From Streptomyces sp. ISL-36 (GTDB lineage Bacteria > Actinomycetota > Actinomycetes > Streptomycetales > Streptomycetaceae): 64,000 nucleotides of DNA. Position numbers and translations under genes: made by a program. Shown here piece after piece: positions 9,540-18,252 of this stretch (its first letter is position 1; each line of letters opens with the position of its first letter). The stretch lies in the NCBI RefSeq assembly GCF_018614205.1, contig NZ_JAGGOS010000014.1, positions 1 through 64,000 of the forward strand, in the 5' to 3' direction. The notes beneath the pieces were generated by a model that was not told the origin of the DNA, did no database searches, and was given only the letters and a program-made list of their open reading frames with translations.

Positions 9540-10268
9540 TCAGGCGGGCTGCGTCGCAGCGGCGATGCGCTCGGAGCGCAGCGCCTCGTACCACCGGTCG
9601 TCGGTCGGCGGCAGCGCGTTCACGTCGAGGGCCAGCTTGAGGAGCAGGTCCGCGATCTGCGGGTTGCGGGCCATGACCGGGCCGTGCATGTACGTACCGA
9701 AGACGGTCTCGTTGTACGCGCCCTCGGTGCCGTCGCCCGTTCCGTTGCCGTTGCCGAAGACGGTCCTGGCGAAGGGGCGGGCCGTCGGGCCGAGGTGGGT
9801 GATGCCCTGGTGGTTCTCGAAACCGGTGAGCTGGGGGAGGCCGAGCCGGGGGTCGATGTCCGCGAGGACGTCACCGACGCACCGCTCGCCCTCGCCACGG
9901 GTGGAGATCACGTCGATCAGGCCGAGGCCGGGCTCGCGCTCGCCGAGGTCGTTGATGAACTCGTGGCCCAGGATCTGGTAGCCGGCGCAGACCGAGAAGA
10001 TGATCGCGCCGTTCGACGCGGCCCGGGAGAGGCCGCCGTCGCGGCGCAGCCGCTCGGCCGCGAGCCGCTGCGGCCGGTCCTCGCCGCCGCCGATCAGATA
10101 GATGTCGCCGGAGGTCGGCACCGGCTGGTCGCTGCGGACGTCGACGCGCTGGACGTCCAGACCGCGCTGGCGGGCGCGGCGCTCGACGACGAGGGCGTTG
10201 CCCTGGTCGCCGTAGGTGCTGAGCAGGTCCGGGTAGACCCAGACCAGGCGCAGGCTGCTCTCACTCAT
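9540..10268 (-). CDS. gatD: Lipid II isoglutaminyl synthase, glutaminase subunit GatD
   Basis: A 242-residue class I glutamine amidotransferase of the CobB/CobQ-like type. SVCAGYQILGHEF near residues 90-102 holds the nucleophilic Cys, and the C-terminal GTYMHGPVMARNP supplies the His. GatD releases ammonia from glutamine, and MurT uses it to amidate the D-Glu of lipid II to D-isoglutamine, a step that affects peptidoglycan crosslinking. It lies 19 bp downstream of murT on the same strand, with GAGGA as ribosome site, so the two form an operon and a heterodimer. Confidence 0.94.
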   Translation of the reverse strand: MSESSLRLVWVYPDLLSTYGDQGNALVVERRARQRGLDVQRVDVRSDQPVPTSGDIYLIGGGEDRPQRLAAERLRRDGGLSRAASNGAIIFSVCAGYQILGHEFINDLGEREPGLGLIDVISTRGEGERCVGDVLADIDPRLGLPQLTGFENHQGITHLGPTARPFARTVFGNGNGTGDGTEGAYNETVFGTYMHGPVMARNPQIADLLLKLALDVNALPPTDDRWYEALRSERIAAATQPA

Positions 10269-10287
10269 GCTGCATGTCCTCTACGGG

Positions 10288-11535
10288 TCAGTTGCCGACG
10301 CGGCGGCGGACGTCCTGGAAGGCGGTGTAGTTGGCGATCAGCTCGATCTGTCCGGGCGGGGACATCTGCACCGCCTCGTCGATCGTCTCGCACACGCGGA
10401 AGTCCACGCCCGCGACCTCGAGGCGGACCGCGAGGTCCAGCTTGCGGTCACCGATCACCATGATCGGGTGGCCGGCGAGCCGTCCGTAGTCCACGTCCCA
10501 CAGCCACGAGGTGTCCGTGCCGTCGGCGCCGCGCGCGTTGACGGAGAGGATCACCGGGGTCGGCGGCTGGTCGATGAGGGAAAACGTTTCGAGCCAGCCC
10601 GCCGGGTTCTTCGCGAGCAGCAGCCGCAGGTCACGGCCCTGGAAGGAGACCACGTCGTAGCGGCCGGCGACGGCCTGCACCTGGTACATGCGCTCAAGGG
10701 CGACCTGCGGAGGCACGCCGAAGACCGCGGCGACGGCGGCGGAGGTGGCGGCGTTGGCCTTGTTGGCGCGGCCGGGCAGCTGCAGATGGATCGGCCAGGC
10801 CGAACCGTGCGGGTCCAGGACGTGGTCGCCGTTGAGCGCCCAACTCGGTGCCGGGCGGCGGAAGCCGCACTCGCCGCAGAACCAGTCGTCGCCGGGGCGC
10901 TGCATGACACCGCCGCAGGAGGGGCACGACCAGGCGTCGTCCTTCCACTCCTGGCCGGCGGCGACCCACACGACGTTGGGGGAGGAGGAGGCGGCCCAGA
11001 CGATCAGCGGGTCGTCGGCGTTGGCGATGACCACGGCCTTCGTACCGCTCAGGCCCTCGCGCCACTTCTCGGCGAGCATCCGGGTCTCCGCGGCGCGGTC
11101 GAGCTGGTCGCGGGAGAGGTTGAGCAGCGCGATCGCCTTGGGCGTGGTGTCCCGGGCGACGCCGGCGAGGTACTTCTCGTCGACCTCGATGACGCCGTAC
11201 TTGGCGTCCGAGCCGCCGGCCAGCGCGGAGGTGATTCCGGCGGGCATGTTGGCGCCGAGCGCGTTGGAGACGACCGGGCCGCTGGCCCGCAGGGCCTCGG
11301 CGATCAGGCGGGTCGTGGTGGTCTTGCCGTTGGTCGCCGACACCAGGACGACGTCCAGATGCTGCGCGAGCCGACCCAGCAGATCGGGGTCGAGCTTGAG
11401 CGCCACCCGGCCGCCGATCACCGATCCGCTGCCGCGTCCCGCTGCGCGCGACACCGCGGCGGCGGCCTTGCCCGCCGTCACGGCCAGCTTGGCGCGTGGC
11501 GACAGCGGCTCTGGATTACCGGGGTGTCCTGACAT
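10288..11535 (-). CDS. murT: Lipid II isoglutaminyl synthase, Mur ligase-like subunit MurT
   Basis: A 415-residue Mur ligase homologue. It has an ATP-binding loop SATNGKTTTT at about residues 68-77, a Mur ligase central domain interrupted by a four-cysteine zinc ribbon (CPSCGG then CGECGF), and a DUF1727-type C-terminal domain. Together with GatD it amidates the glutamate of lipid II at the inner face of the membrane. The zinc ribbon is normal for MurT. AGGAGGAAC precedes the ATG by about 8 bases. It is the first gene of the murT-gatD operon and is divergent from the deformylase. Confidence 0.95.
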   Translation of the reverse strand: MSGHPGNPEPLSPRAKLAVTAGKAAAAVSRAAGRGSGSVIGGRVALKLDPDLLGRLAQHLDVVLVSATNGKTTTTRLIAEALRASGPVVSNALGANMPAGITSALAGGSDAKYGVIEVDEKYLAGVARDTTPKAIALLNLSRDQLDRAAETRMLAEKWREGLSGTKAVVIANADDPLIVWAASSSPNVVWVAAGQEWKDDAWSCPSCGGVMQRPGDDWFCGECGFRRPAPSWALNGDHVLDPHGSAWPIHLQLPGRANKANAATSAAVAAVFGVPPQVALERMYQVQAVAGRYDVVSFQGRDLRLLLAKNPAGWLETFSLIDQPPTPVILSVNARGADGTDTSWLWDVDYGRLAGHPIMVIGDRKLDLAVRLEVAGVDFRVCETIDEAVQMSPPGQIELIANYTAFQDVRRRVGN

Positions 11536-11648
11536 CGTTCTTGTTCCTCCTTGCGTCGGTCCGGGCTCAGCCTATCGAGATCCGGCCAGCGACCCGAACC
11601 GCGGCACCACCGGGACTCCTGCCGAAAGAGCGAGGTCACAGGGGACCG

Positions 11649-11654
11649 TACCCT
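11649..11654 (+). promoter_or_regulatory. Candidate -10 element of a leaderless promoter for def
   Basis: TACCCT lies exactly 7 bases before the chosen ATG at 11662, and no ribosome binding site is visible between. That arrangement is typical of leaderless transcripts. No clear -35 hexamer was found, so this stays tentative. Confidence 0.35.
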
Positions 11655-11661
11655 TACGCCC

Positions 11662-12222
11662 ATGCGAAACCGGCCGATCCCCGGCAGTTCCGGCCACGTG
11701 CGAGCCATGACTCTGCTCGGCGACCCGGTGCTGCACGCCCCCTGTGAACCCGTCACCGACTTCGGCCCGGAGCTCCTCCGGCTGGTCGAGGACATGTTCG
11801 CCACGATGTACGCGGCGAACGGCGTCGGTCTCGCGGCGAACCAGGTGGGCGTGGGCCTGCGGGTCTTCGTCTACGACTGCCCGGACGACGAGGACGTCCG
11901 CCACCTGGGGCACCTGGTCAACCCGCGCCTGGTGGAGGCGGACGGGGACGTGGTCCGGGGTCCCGAGGGCTGCCTCTCCCTGCCCGGCCTGGAGGCGCCG
12001 ACCCCCCGTTTCGACCGGGCGGTGGTCGAGGGCCTCCGCCTGGACGGCACCCCGGCCCGGGTCGAGGGCACGGGCTTCTTCGCCCGCTGCCTCCAGCACG
12101 AGTGCGACCACCTGGAGGGCGGCGTCTACGCGGACCATGTCACGGGGTGGCGCAAGTCACGTCTGCTGAGGGCGATCCGCAAGGAGCCGTGGGGGAGCGG
12201 GGCGGACTCCCTCAAGGCGTAG
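11662..12222 (+). CDS. def: Peptide deformylase
   Basis: A 186-residue metallo-hydrolase that removes the N-formyl group from nascent proteins. All three family motifs are intact: GVGLAANQVG, EGCLSLPG and HECDHLEG, which supply Gln, the metal-binding Cys and two metal-binding His plus the catalytic Glu. The ATG at 11662 is favoured because upstream residues are not family-like; a further in-frame ATG at 11707 would give a more usual length. Streptomyces carry several def paralogues, so this need not be the only one. The last codons and stop (12213-12222) form the first unit of a 28-bp repeat array. Confidence 0.93.
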   Translation: MRNRPIPGSSGHVRAMTLLGDPVLHAPCEPVTDFGPELLRLVEDMFATMYAANGVGLAANQVGVGLRVFVYDCPDDEDVRHLGHLVNPRLVEADGDVVRGPEGCLSLPGLEAPTPRFDRAVVEGLRLDGTPARVEGTGFFARCLQHECDHLEGGVYADHVTGWRKSRLLRAIRKEPWGSGADSLKA

Positions 12223-12436
12223 GGCTTGATTCCTCGGGACCGAGGCGTGGGTCTTGGGTCCTCGGGACCGCGGCGTGGGTCATGGGTCCTCGGGACCGAG
12301 GCGTGGGTCTTGGGTCCTCGGGACCGCGGCGTGGGTCATGGATTCTCGGAACCGCGGCGTGGGTCATGGGTCCTCGGAACCGAGGCGTGGGCCTCGGTGT
12401 CGCGGAACCCCAGGCGTAGGGCTCGACCCTCAGAAC
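12213..12436. repeat. 28-bp tandem repeat array, eight units, between convergent genes
   Basis: Eight head-to-tail 28-bp units start at 12213, 12241, 12269, 12297, 12325, 12353, 12381 and 12409. The core is gaggcgtgggtcttgggtcc. Two forms alternate, differing at positions such as cgagg/cgcgg and gtctt/gtcat; the outer units are degenerate. The first unit includes the def stop codon, and the last includes the tetR stop codon. Where cctcgg meets ccgagg across unit borders a 6-bp stem forms, so the transcript can fold into repeated hairpins. There are no spacers, so it is not a CRISPR array. Confidence 0.92.
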
Positions 12437-13077
12437 GCGGGCCCGCCTTCGCGGTCGCCCGCCTCGGCGAGGCGCCCCCACAGGAGGTCCGCCAGCGCGT
12501 GGACCAACTCCTTGCGCGAGCACGGGCGTTCGCCGAGCCACCAGTCGCCCGCCGCGTGCATCATGCCGACGATGCCATGGCCCCAGATGCGGGCCTGCGC
12601 CTCGCCGCCCGGGCCGAGGTCGATGCGTTCGGCGATGACCTGGCCCAGTTCTTCGCCCATCCGCCGCAGCAGCGGGGCCGAGTGGCGGCCCACGTCGAAG
12701 CTCTGCTCGGCCTGGTGCGAGGCCTCCGCAGGGTGCATCAGGAAGCGGTAGACCTGCGGCATCGCCTCGATCGAGGCGAGGTAGGTGTCGAGCGTCGACT
12801 CGACGCGCCTGCGCCGGTCGGCCGGGGCGTCCAGCGCCGCCCGCAGCGCGGCGAGCAGTGCGTCGGTATGACGGGTCGCCAGCGCCCGGTAGAGCCCGCC
12901 CTTGTCGCCGAAGTGCCGGTAGAGGATCGGCTTGGTGATCCCGGCCTCGGCCGCGATGGCGTTCATCGAGGCCTTGGGGCCGTCCCGGAGCACCACCCGG
13001 TCCGCCGCCTCCAGCAGTTCGCGGCGCCGCTGATCGGCCGGCTTCTGCTGGTCGGTGGTCCGGTGTGTGGTCTCCAT
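12430..13077 (-). CDS. TetR-family transcriptional regulator
   Basis: A 215-residue regulator with an N-terminal TetR helix-turn-helix: RRRELLEAADRVVL, then MNAIAAEAGITKPILYRHFG at about residues 37-56. The C-terminal ligand domain is all-helical. The ATG at 13077 follows ggggagacacgct and removes a spurious extension of the frame. It faces the acyl-CoA dehydrogenase gene across a 163-bp gap holding an inverted repeat, so it most likely represses that gene and itself and releases DNA on binding an acyl-CoA or related ligand (inference from context). Confidence 0.9.
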   Translation of the reverse strand: METTHRTTDQQKPADQRRRELLEAADRVVLRDGPKASMNAIAAEAGITKPILYRHFGDKGGLYRALATRHTDALLAALRAALDAPADRRRRVESTLDTYLASIEAMPQVYRFLMHPAEASHQAEQSFDVGRHSAPLLRRMGEELGQVIAERIDLGPGGEAQARIWGHGIVGMMHAAGDWWLGERPCSRKELVHALADLLWGRLAEAGDREGGPAF

Positions 13078-13174
13078 AGCGTGTCTCCCCGCCCGTGCGA
13101 ATTCCGTGAGGCTGTCGCAACGTAACACCAGACCGGCACCCGGTGCCGCGCGGCCTGAACCGCTCCGCCGCAGG

Positions 13175-13222
13175 TTGACAGCACCTACTTGCGAGTAACA
13201 CACTTCTGTTACCGCAAGTAAC
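13175..13222 (+). promoter_or_regulatory. TetR operator overlapping a promoter
   Basis: TTGACA at 13175-13180 is a perfect -35 hexamer. Downstream, TACTTGCG (13186-13193) and CGCAAGTA (13213-13220) are exact reverse complements, with inner GTAAC and GTTAC also paired. The right half reads GTTACCGCAAGTAAC, itself a near-palindrome, so one or two TetR dimers could bind. The site sits between the divergent tetR and dehydrogenase starts. Confidence 0.75.
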
Positions 13223-13240
13223 GCAATGCTGGGAGGGAAC

Positions 13241-14470
13241 ATGGCCGAGTTCACGCTCGAACTCAACGACGACCAGAAGCAGGTCCGTGACTGGCTGCAC
13301 GGATTCGCCGAGGACGTGATGCGCCCCGCCGCCGCCGAGTGGGACGAGCGTGAGGAGACTCCCTGGCCGATCATCCAGGAAGCCGCCAAGATCGGCATCT
13401 ACTCTCTCGATTTCTACGCCCAGCAGTTCTTCGACCCGACCGGCCTCGGCATCCCGATGGCGATGGAGGAGCTCTTCTGGGGCGACGCGGGCATCGCCCT
13501 CTCCATCGTCGGCACCGGACTCGCCGCCGTCGGCGTCCTCGCCAACGGCACCGAGGAGCAGATCGGCACCTGGATCCCGCAGATGTACGGCGACGTGAAC
13601 GACGTGAAGGTCGCCGCCTTCTGCTCCTCCGAGCCCGACGCCGGTTCCGATGTCGCCTCCATGCGCACCCGTGCCGTCTACGACGAGGCCAAGGACGAGT
13701 GGGTGCTCAACGGCACCAAGACCTGGGCGACCAACGGCGGCATCGCCAACGTCCATGTCGTCGTCGCCGTCGTCGACCCCGGGCTCGGCTCCAAGGGCCA
13801 CGCCTCCTTCATCGTGCCGCCGAACACCCCCGGCCTCTCGCAGGGCCAGAAGTTCCAGAAGCACGGCATCCGGGCCTCGCACACCGCCGAGGTCGTCCTG
13901 GAGGACGTCCGCGTCCCCGGCCACTGCCTCCTCGGCGGCAAGGAGAAGCTCGACGAGCGCCTCGCCCGGGCCCACGAGAAGGCCAGGGCGGGCGGTGGTG
14001 AGCGCGTGAAGAACGCGGCCATGGCGACCTTCGAGGCCTCCCGCCCCGCCGTCGGCGCCATGGCCGTCGGCACCGCCCGCGCGGCCTACGACTACGCCCT
14101 CGAATACGCCAAGACCCGCGAGCAGTTCGGCCGCCCGATCATCGACAACCAGGGCATCGCCTTCCAGCTCGCCGACATGCGCACCCAGATCGACGCCGCC
14201 CGTCTCCTGGTCTGGCGCGCCTCCTGGATGGCGACCGCCGGAAAGCCGTTCACCTCGGCCGAGGGCTCGATGTCCAAGCTGTTCGCCAGCGAGACGGCCA
14301 AGAAGGTCACCGCCCAGGCCATCCAGATCCTCGGCGGCAACGGCTACACCCGGGAGTACCCGGTCGAGCGCATGCACCGCGACGCCGCGATCTACACGAT
14401 CTTCGAGGGCACCAGCGAGATCCAGCGCCTCGTGATCGCCCGGACCCTCTCCGGGACGCCGATCCGCTGA
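13241..14470 (+). CDS. Acyl-CoA dehydrogenase
   Basis: A 409-residue flavoprotein of the acyl-CoA dehydrogenase family, oxidising acyl-CoA to enoyl-CoA with FAD. Signatures are [17 protein letters not shown] (substrate/FAD binding), [15 protein letters not shown], the middle beta domain and the C-terminal [20 protein letters not shown] with the downstream [15 protein letters not shown] motif. GEGTSE-type Glu is present in FEGTSE. The ATG at 13241 follows gggagggaac. It is the probable target of the divergent TetR regulator. Chain-length specificity cannot be read from sequence. Confidence 0.94.
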   Translation: MAEFTLELNDDQKQVRDWLHGFAEDVMRPAAAEWDEREETPWPIIQEAAKIGIYSLDFYAQQFFDPTGLGIPMAMEELFWGDAGIALSIVGTGLAAVGVLANGTEEQIGTWIPQMYGDVNDVKVAAFCSSEPDAGSDVASMRTRAVYDEAKDEWVLNGTKTWATNGGIANVHVVVAVVDPGLGSKGHASFIVPPNTPGLSQGQKFQKHGIRASHTAEVVLEDVRVPGHCLLGGKEKLDERLARAHEKARAGGGERVKNAAMATFEASRPAVGAMAVGTARAAYDYALEYAKTREQFGRPIIDNQGIAFQLADMRTQIDAARLLVWRASWMATAGKPFTSAEGSMSKLFASETAKKVTAQAIQILGGNGYTREYPVERMHRDAAIYTIFEGTSEIQRLVIARTLSGTPIR

Positions 14471-14482
14471 CGCCGTGGCCCG

Positions 14483-14507
14483 CCCGGCCCCCGCGGCGGG
14501 GGCCGGG
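14483..14507. terminator. Terminator hairpin between convergent genes
   Basis: cccggccccc (14483-14492) pairs perfectly with gggggccggg (14498-14507) around gcggc. It lies in the 41-bp gap between the dehydrogenase and VOC stop codons. Confidence 0.8.
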
Positions 14508-14511
14508 AAGC

Positions 14512-14979
14512 TCACACCAGACAGAACTCGTTGCCCTCCGGGTCCTGGAGCACCACCGCGTAATAGCCCATCCCATGCGGCTCGTCCATCGTGTACAGCA
14601 CCGACGCACCCAGGGCGGTCAGCCGCGCCACCTCTCCGTCCACCCGCTCCCGGCGCACCGCGAGCGGTACGTCACGGCCCCCGCCGACCTTCAGGTCCAG
14701 ATGCAGCCGGTTCTTGACCGTCTTCGGCTCCGGGACCCGCTGGAACCAGACCCGCGGCCCGACGCCCCCGGGGTCCACGATCGACTCGGGCAGCTCCCCG
14801 GCGCCCCCCGTCAGCTCCTCCTCGGGCACCCCGGTCGCCGCCCAGTACTCCCGCCAGGTCGCGTGCCCGGCCGGCGGCGGCTCCGGCACATAGCGCAGGG
14901 CCTCCGCCCAGAACGCGACCAGCCTCCGAGGGTCGGAGCAGTCGATGGTGAGCTGCAGGGTCATCTCGATCGGTTCCAT
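14512..14979 (-). CDS. VOC-superfamily (glyoxalase/bleomycin-resistance-like) protein
   Basis: A protein of up to 155 residues with two beta-alpha-beta-beta-beta modules. LQLTIDCSDPRRLVAFWAEAL starts the first and HLDLKVGG begins the second; the end YYAVVLQDPEGNEFCLV is the typical VOC C-terminus. The family includes metal-dependent lyases, isomerases and antibiotic-binding proteins; Streptomyces carry many unassigned copies. The first ATG (14979) has no clear ribosome site, while the ATG at 14964 is preceded by ggaa about 8 bases upstream, so the shorter form is possible. Confidence 0.85.
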   Translation of the reverse strand: MEPIEMTLQLTIDCSDPRRLVAFWAEALRYVPEPPPAGHATWREYWAATGVPEEELTGGAGELPESIVDPGGVGPRVWFQRVPEPKTVKNRLHLDLKVGGGRDVPLAVRRERVDGEVARLTALGASVLYTMDEPHGMGYYAVVLQDPEGNEFCLV

Positions 14980-15123
14980 GACGAGAGCGTCGCAGGCGCC
15001 ACTGACATCGAGCCAACAGGCCGATCCCGACCGGGTGTTCGCCCGCGGTCTCGGCAGGTTACGTTGGGCGGAAGAATCGCCAGGCCGGTGTCAGGCCGGT
15101 GACCACCAGGGGGCAACGTACAC

Positions 15124-16497
15124 ATGGCAACGACCACCGAGATCCCGGGACCCGCGGGGCTTCCTCTGCTCGGCTCGATGTTCGACCTCAAGAACGACTC
15201 GCTCGGAACGTTTCTGCGCGCACAGAGCGAACACGGGGACGTCGTCCGCATCACCGCCGGACCGCCCGGCGTGCGCGCCACCGTCTACGGCGTCTTCTCC
15301 GCCGAGGGCGCGCAGCAGGTCCTGGCCACCGAGTCCGCCAACTTCCGCAAGGACAACGTCTTCTACCAGGAGGTCCGCGAGTCCTTCGGCAACGGCCTGC
15401 TGACCAGCCAGGACGAGGACTACCTCCGGCAGCGCCGGCTCGTCCAGCCGCTCTTCACCCGCCGCCGCGTCGACAGCTACGCCGAGGCGGTCGCCGCCGA
15501 GGTCAGGGCCGTCACCGGCGCGTGGACGACCGCCCCGGACGCCACCGTCGACGTCCTCGACGAGATGACCCGGCTCGCCCTGCGGGCCGTCTCCCGGATC
15601 CTCTTCGGCACGGACGTCGACGCGGCCGTCGAGATCGTGGAGCGGGCCTTCCCGGTGATGAACGACTACGTCTTCCGCCGCGGCTTCTCGCCCCTCAACA
15701 TCCCCCGCGACTGGCCCACCCCGGGCAACCGCCGCGCCGCCGCGGCCCACGAGGAGCTGTACGCGGTCTGCGACCGGATCATCGCCGAGCGCCGGGCGGC
15801 CGGCACGGCCGAGGGCGGGCAGGACCTGCTGACCCTGCTCGCCGAGGCCGAGAGCGCCGAGGACGGCAGCTTCGACGCCTCCGAACTGCGCGAGCAGGTA
15901 CTGGTCTTCCTGCTCGCCGGGCACGAGACGACGGCCACCTCCCTCGGCTTCGCCCTCCACCTCCTCGCCCTCCACCCCGAGGAGCAGAAGCGGGTCCACG
16001 AGGAGGTCGACCGGGTCCTGTCCGGCCGCACCCCCGGAGCGGCCGACCTCGACGCCCTGCCGTACCTCACCCAGGTGCTCAAGGAGGCCATGCGGCTCTT
16101 CCCGGCCGCCCCCGCCATCGGCCGCCGCGCCGTCGCCGCCACCCGCATCGGCGACCACACCATCCCCGCCGGCGCCGACGTGATCGTGGCCCCCTGGGTC
16201 ACCCACCGGCACCCCGCCTACTGGGAGGACCCGGACCGCTTCGACCCCGAGCGCTTCACGCCCGAGGCCGAGGCGGGCCGGCCCCGCTACGCCTGGTTCC
16301 CGTTCGGCGGCGGCCCCCGCGCCTGCATCGGACAGCACTTCTCGATGCTGGAGTCGGTGATCGCCCTCGCGATGATCCTCCAGGAGTACGCACTCGAAGC
16401 GGTCGACACCGAGGTGCCGGTCAACTCCGCGATCACACTCCGGGCAACCGGCCCGGCCCGCGTCCGGCTGCGCTCCCGTACCGCCGGTACCGCCTAG
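15124..16497 (+). CDS. Cytochrome P450
   Basis: A 457-residue soluble P450 monooxygenase. The I-helix oxygen-activating motif is AGHETTAT near residue 266, the K-helix ExxR is EAMR, and the haem-binding loop is FGGGPRACIG with the axial Cys near 402. The proline-rich PGPAGLPLLGS start is typical. Its length and the HETTA motif resemble the longer CYP groups with fatty-acid or steroid-like substrates more than the 400-residue biosynthetic CYPs, but the substrate is unknown. No ferredoxin or reductase gene lies nearby. The ribosome site is agggggc. Its TAG stop shares bases with the TAG of the convergent methyltransferase. Confidence 0.93.
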   Translation: MATTTEIPGPAGLPLLGSMFDLKNDSLGTFLRAQSEHGDVVRITAGPPGVRATVYGVFSAEGAQQVLATESANFRKDNVFYQEVRESFGNGLLTSQDEDYLRQRRLVQPLFTRRRVDSYAEAVAAEVRAVTGAWTTAPDATVDVLDEMTRLALRAVSRILFGTDVDAAVEIVERAFPVMNDYVFRRGFSPLNIPRDWPTPGNRRAAAAHEELYAVCDRIIAERRAAGTAEGGQDLLTLLAEAESAEDGSFDASELREQVLVFLLAGHETTATSLGFALHLLALHPEEQKRVHEEVDRVLSGRTPGAADLDALPYLTQVLKEAMRLFPAAPAIGRRAVAATRIGDHTIPAGADVIVAPWVTHRHPAYWEDPDRFDPERFTPEAEAGRPRYAWFPFGGGPRACIGQHFSMLESVIALAMILQEYALEAVDTEVPVNSAITLRATGPARVRLRSRTAGTA

Positions 16498-17291
16498 GAG
16501 ACCGCGGACCGGGTCGAGACCAGAACGGTCGCGTAGAGCTCCTCCGACGTGACCACCCGCGGCGTCAGGCCGTGCCCGGAGACCGCCTCGACGGCCCGGG
16601 CGGCCTGACGCTCGCTCGTCTCGACCAGCAGATGACCGCCGGGCGCCAGCCAGTCGGCGGCCTCGGCCGCCACCCGGCGCAGCACGTCGAGGCCGTCCGC
16701 GCCACCGTCGAGCGCCACCAGCGGCTCGTGCTCGCGCGCCTCGGGCGGTAGCAGCCCGACCTCCTCGGTCGGTACGTACGGCACGTTGGCGACCAACACC
16801 TCGACGCGTCCCCGCAGCGCGGACGGCAGCGGCGCGAACAGATCACCCTCGTAGACCCGCCCGCCGAGCGGTTCGACGTTGCGCCGGGCGCACCGTACGG
16901 CCGCCGGCTCGATGTCGGAGGCGTGCACCTCGACACCTTCCACGGCCGAGAGCAGCACCGCCCCGGCCGCGCCGGAGCCGCAGCACAGATCGACGCACAC
17001 GGCCCCCGGCCGGGCGAGGCCCACGGCCTGCCCGACGAGGAACTCCGTACGCCGGCGGGGCACGAACACCCCTGGATCGACGGCGATCCGCAGACCGGAG
17101 AAATCGGCCCAGCCCACGACGTGCTCGATGGGCAGGCCGGCGGCGCGCCGAGCCACCATCGCATCGAGTTCGCCGGTGCTGCCGGCCGTCGCGAAGAGAA
17201 GCTCCGCCTCGTCCTCGGCGAACACACAGCCGGCGGCGCGCAGTCGGGAGACGGTGGTGGAACGAAGGGAAAAAGAGGGGTCGAGCGACAT
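16494..17291 (-). CDS. HemK/PrmC-like protein methyltransferase
   Basis: A 265-residue SAM-dependent methyltransferase. The SAM loop is VDLCCGSGAAG near residues 100-110, and the substrate-amide motif NPPY appears as NVPYVPTEEVG, a change from the strict NPPY of release-factor methyltransferases. The short helical N-terminal domain (ELLFATAGS) also fits PrmC. It may therefore be a paralogue acting on another glutamine residue or a different substrate. The ATG at 17291 is preceded by ggaaggttcc. Its stop overlaps the P450 stop on the opposite strand in the sequence CTAG. Confidence 0.8.
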   Translation of the reverse strand: MSLDPSFSLRSTTVSRLRAAGCVFAEDEAELLFATAGSTGELDAMVARRAAGLPIEHVVGWADFSGLRIAVDPGVFVPRRRTEFLVGQAVGLARPGAVCVDLCCGSGAAGAVLLSAVEGVEVHASDIEPAAVRCARRNVEPLGGRVYEGDLFAPLPSALRGRVEVLVANVPYVPTEEVGLLPPEAREHEPLVALDGGADGLDVLRRVAAEAADWLAPGGHLLVETSERQAARAVEAVSGHGLTPRVVTSEELYATVLVSTRSAVS

Positions 17292-17473
17292 GGAACCTTC
17301 CGGGAAGCCGAGGGGCGCTCCCGTGGTCACCTCTGTCGGGCGGACCACACGGTCGTCGAGGGGGAGCACCCTGCCTGCATGGCGTTGATGGGGCTCACCT
17401 CCTCGTTCGTTCGGCACTGCTGAGCCGCTCACATTACATGATCGTCACCGTGTGGACCCGCCCGGCTTCGGGC

Positions 17474-17959
17474 TCAGGCGGAGAGGTGCGCCTCGATGGC
17501 CGCGAGGACCTCGGGGGCGTCCGGCTCGGTGCGCGGACGGAACCGGGTGACCTGGCCGTCCCGGCCGATCAGGAACTTCTCGAAGTTCCACTGGACGTCG
17601 CCGGACTCGCCCTCCTCGTCCGCGACCTTCGTCAGCTCCGAGTAGAGGGGGTGACGGCCGTCGCCGTTCACGTCCGTCTTCTCCAGCAGCGGGAACGTCA
17701 CGCCGTACGTCGCCGAGCAGAAGGTCTGGATCTCGTCCGCGCTCCCCGGCTCCTGGCCCGCGAACTGGTTGCACGGCACGCCGAGGACGGTGAAGCCCCG
17801 CTCCCCGTACTCCTTCTGCAGCCGCTCCAGACCGGCGTACTGCGGCGTCAGTCCGCACTTGGAGGCCACGTTCACCACCAGGACGGCCTGGTCGCGGTAG
17901 TCGGCCAGCGAGATGGGGTCGCCGGTCAGGGTGCGCAGCGGGATGTCGTACAGGCTCAT
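17474..17959 (-). CDS. Glutathione peroxidase-family thiol peroxidase
   Basis: A 161-residue peroxidase of thioredoxin fold. VVNVASKCGLTPQY carries the peroxidatic Cys near residue 36, GVPCNQFAGQEPG the conserved Gln and possible resolving Cys, and WNFEKFLI the conserved Trp. It is a Cys-type, not selenocysteine, enzyme. Actinobacteria lack glutathione, so thioredoxin or mycothiol is the likely reductant (known for such homologues). The ATG at 17959 follows AGGAGCTGTCC; the long upstream extension of the frame is not coding-like. Near the divergent DUF6011 gene. Confidence 0.92.
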   Translation of the reverse strand: MSLYDIPLRTLTGDPISLADYRDQAVLVVNVASKCGLTPQYAGLERLQKEYGERGFTVLGVPCNQFAGQEPGSADEIQTFCSATYGVTFPLLEKTDVNGDGRHPLYSELTKVADEEGESGDVQWNFEKFLIGRDGQVTRFRPRTEPDAPEVLAAIEAHLSA

Positions 17960-18007
17960 GGACAGCTCCTGGTGGGAACGGGGTCGGACATGGGGTTTGA
18001 TCTCAGC

Positions 18008-18220
18008 ATGGGAGACGAACCACTGGCAATCGCGATCGATTCCCCACCGGAGGGCTCTGCGCGACCCGTGCGGTGCGGGATGTGCGGACGCCCCCTGACC
18101 GGCGCGGAATCCCGCCGCACCGGCCTCGGCCCGTCCTGCGACGCCAAGCTCCACCCACCGGGCCCGGCCATCCGCACCCGCCGCCACGAGGTCGACCAGG
18201 ACCCGCTCCCCGGGACCTAG
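18008..18220 (+). CDS. Small DUF6011-type zinc-binding protein
   Basis: A 70-residue protein whose centre, RCGMCGRPLTGAESRRTGLG followed by PSCDAKL, matches the DUF6011 pattern: a Cx2C knuckle, the P-L-T-x-x-E-S-R turn and a third Cys before the terminal helix. A zinc-ribbon-like fold is likely; function unknown. The ATG at 18008 is used; an in-frame ATG at 17990 with ggaacgggg upstream is equally possible. It lies between, and opposite to, the glutathione peroxidase and thioesterase genes. Confidence 0.72.
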   Translation: MGDEPLAIAIDSPPEGSARPVRCGMCGRPLTGAESRRTGLGPSCDAKLHPPGPAIRTRRHEVDQDPLPGT

Positions 18221-18252
18221 GGGGCGTCCGCAGGGGTGTCTCGGGCGAGCGG

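Noticed and set aside
12213..12436. CRISPR-like array
   Set aside because: The 28-bp units follow each other directly with no unique spacers and there are no cas genes in the window.
12212..14515. 767-codon antisense frame opposite the acyl-CoA dehydrogenase and through tetR
   Set aside because: It is a GC-codon shadow that passes through the repeat array and two well-supported genes.
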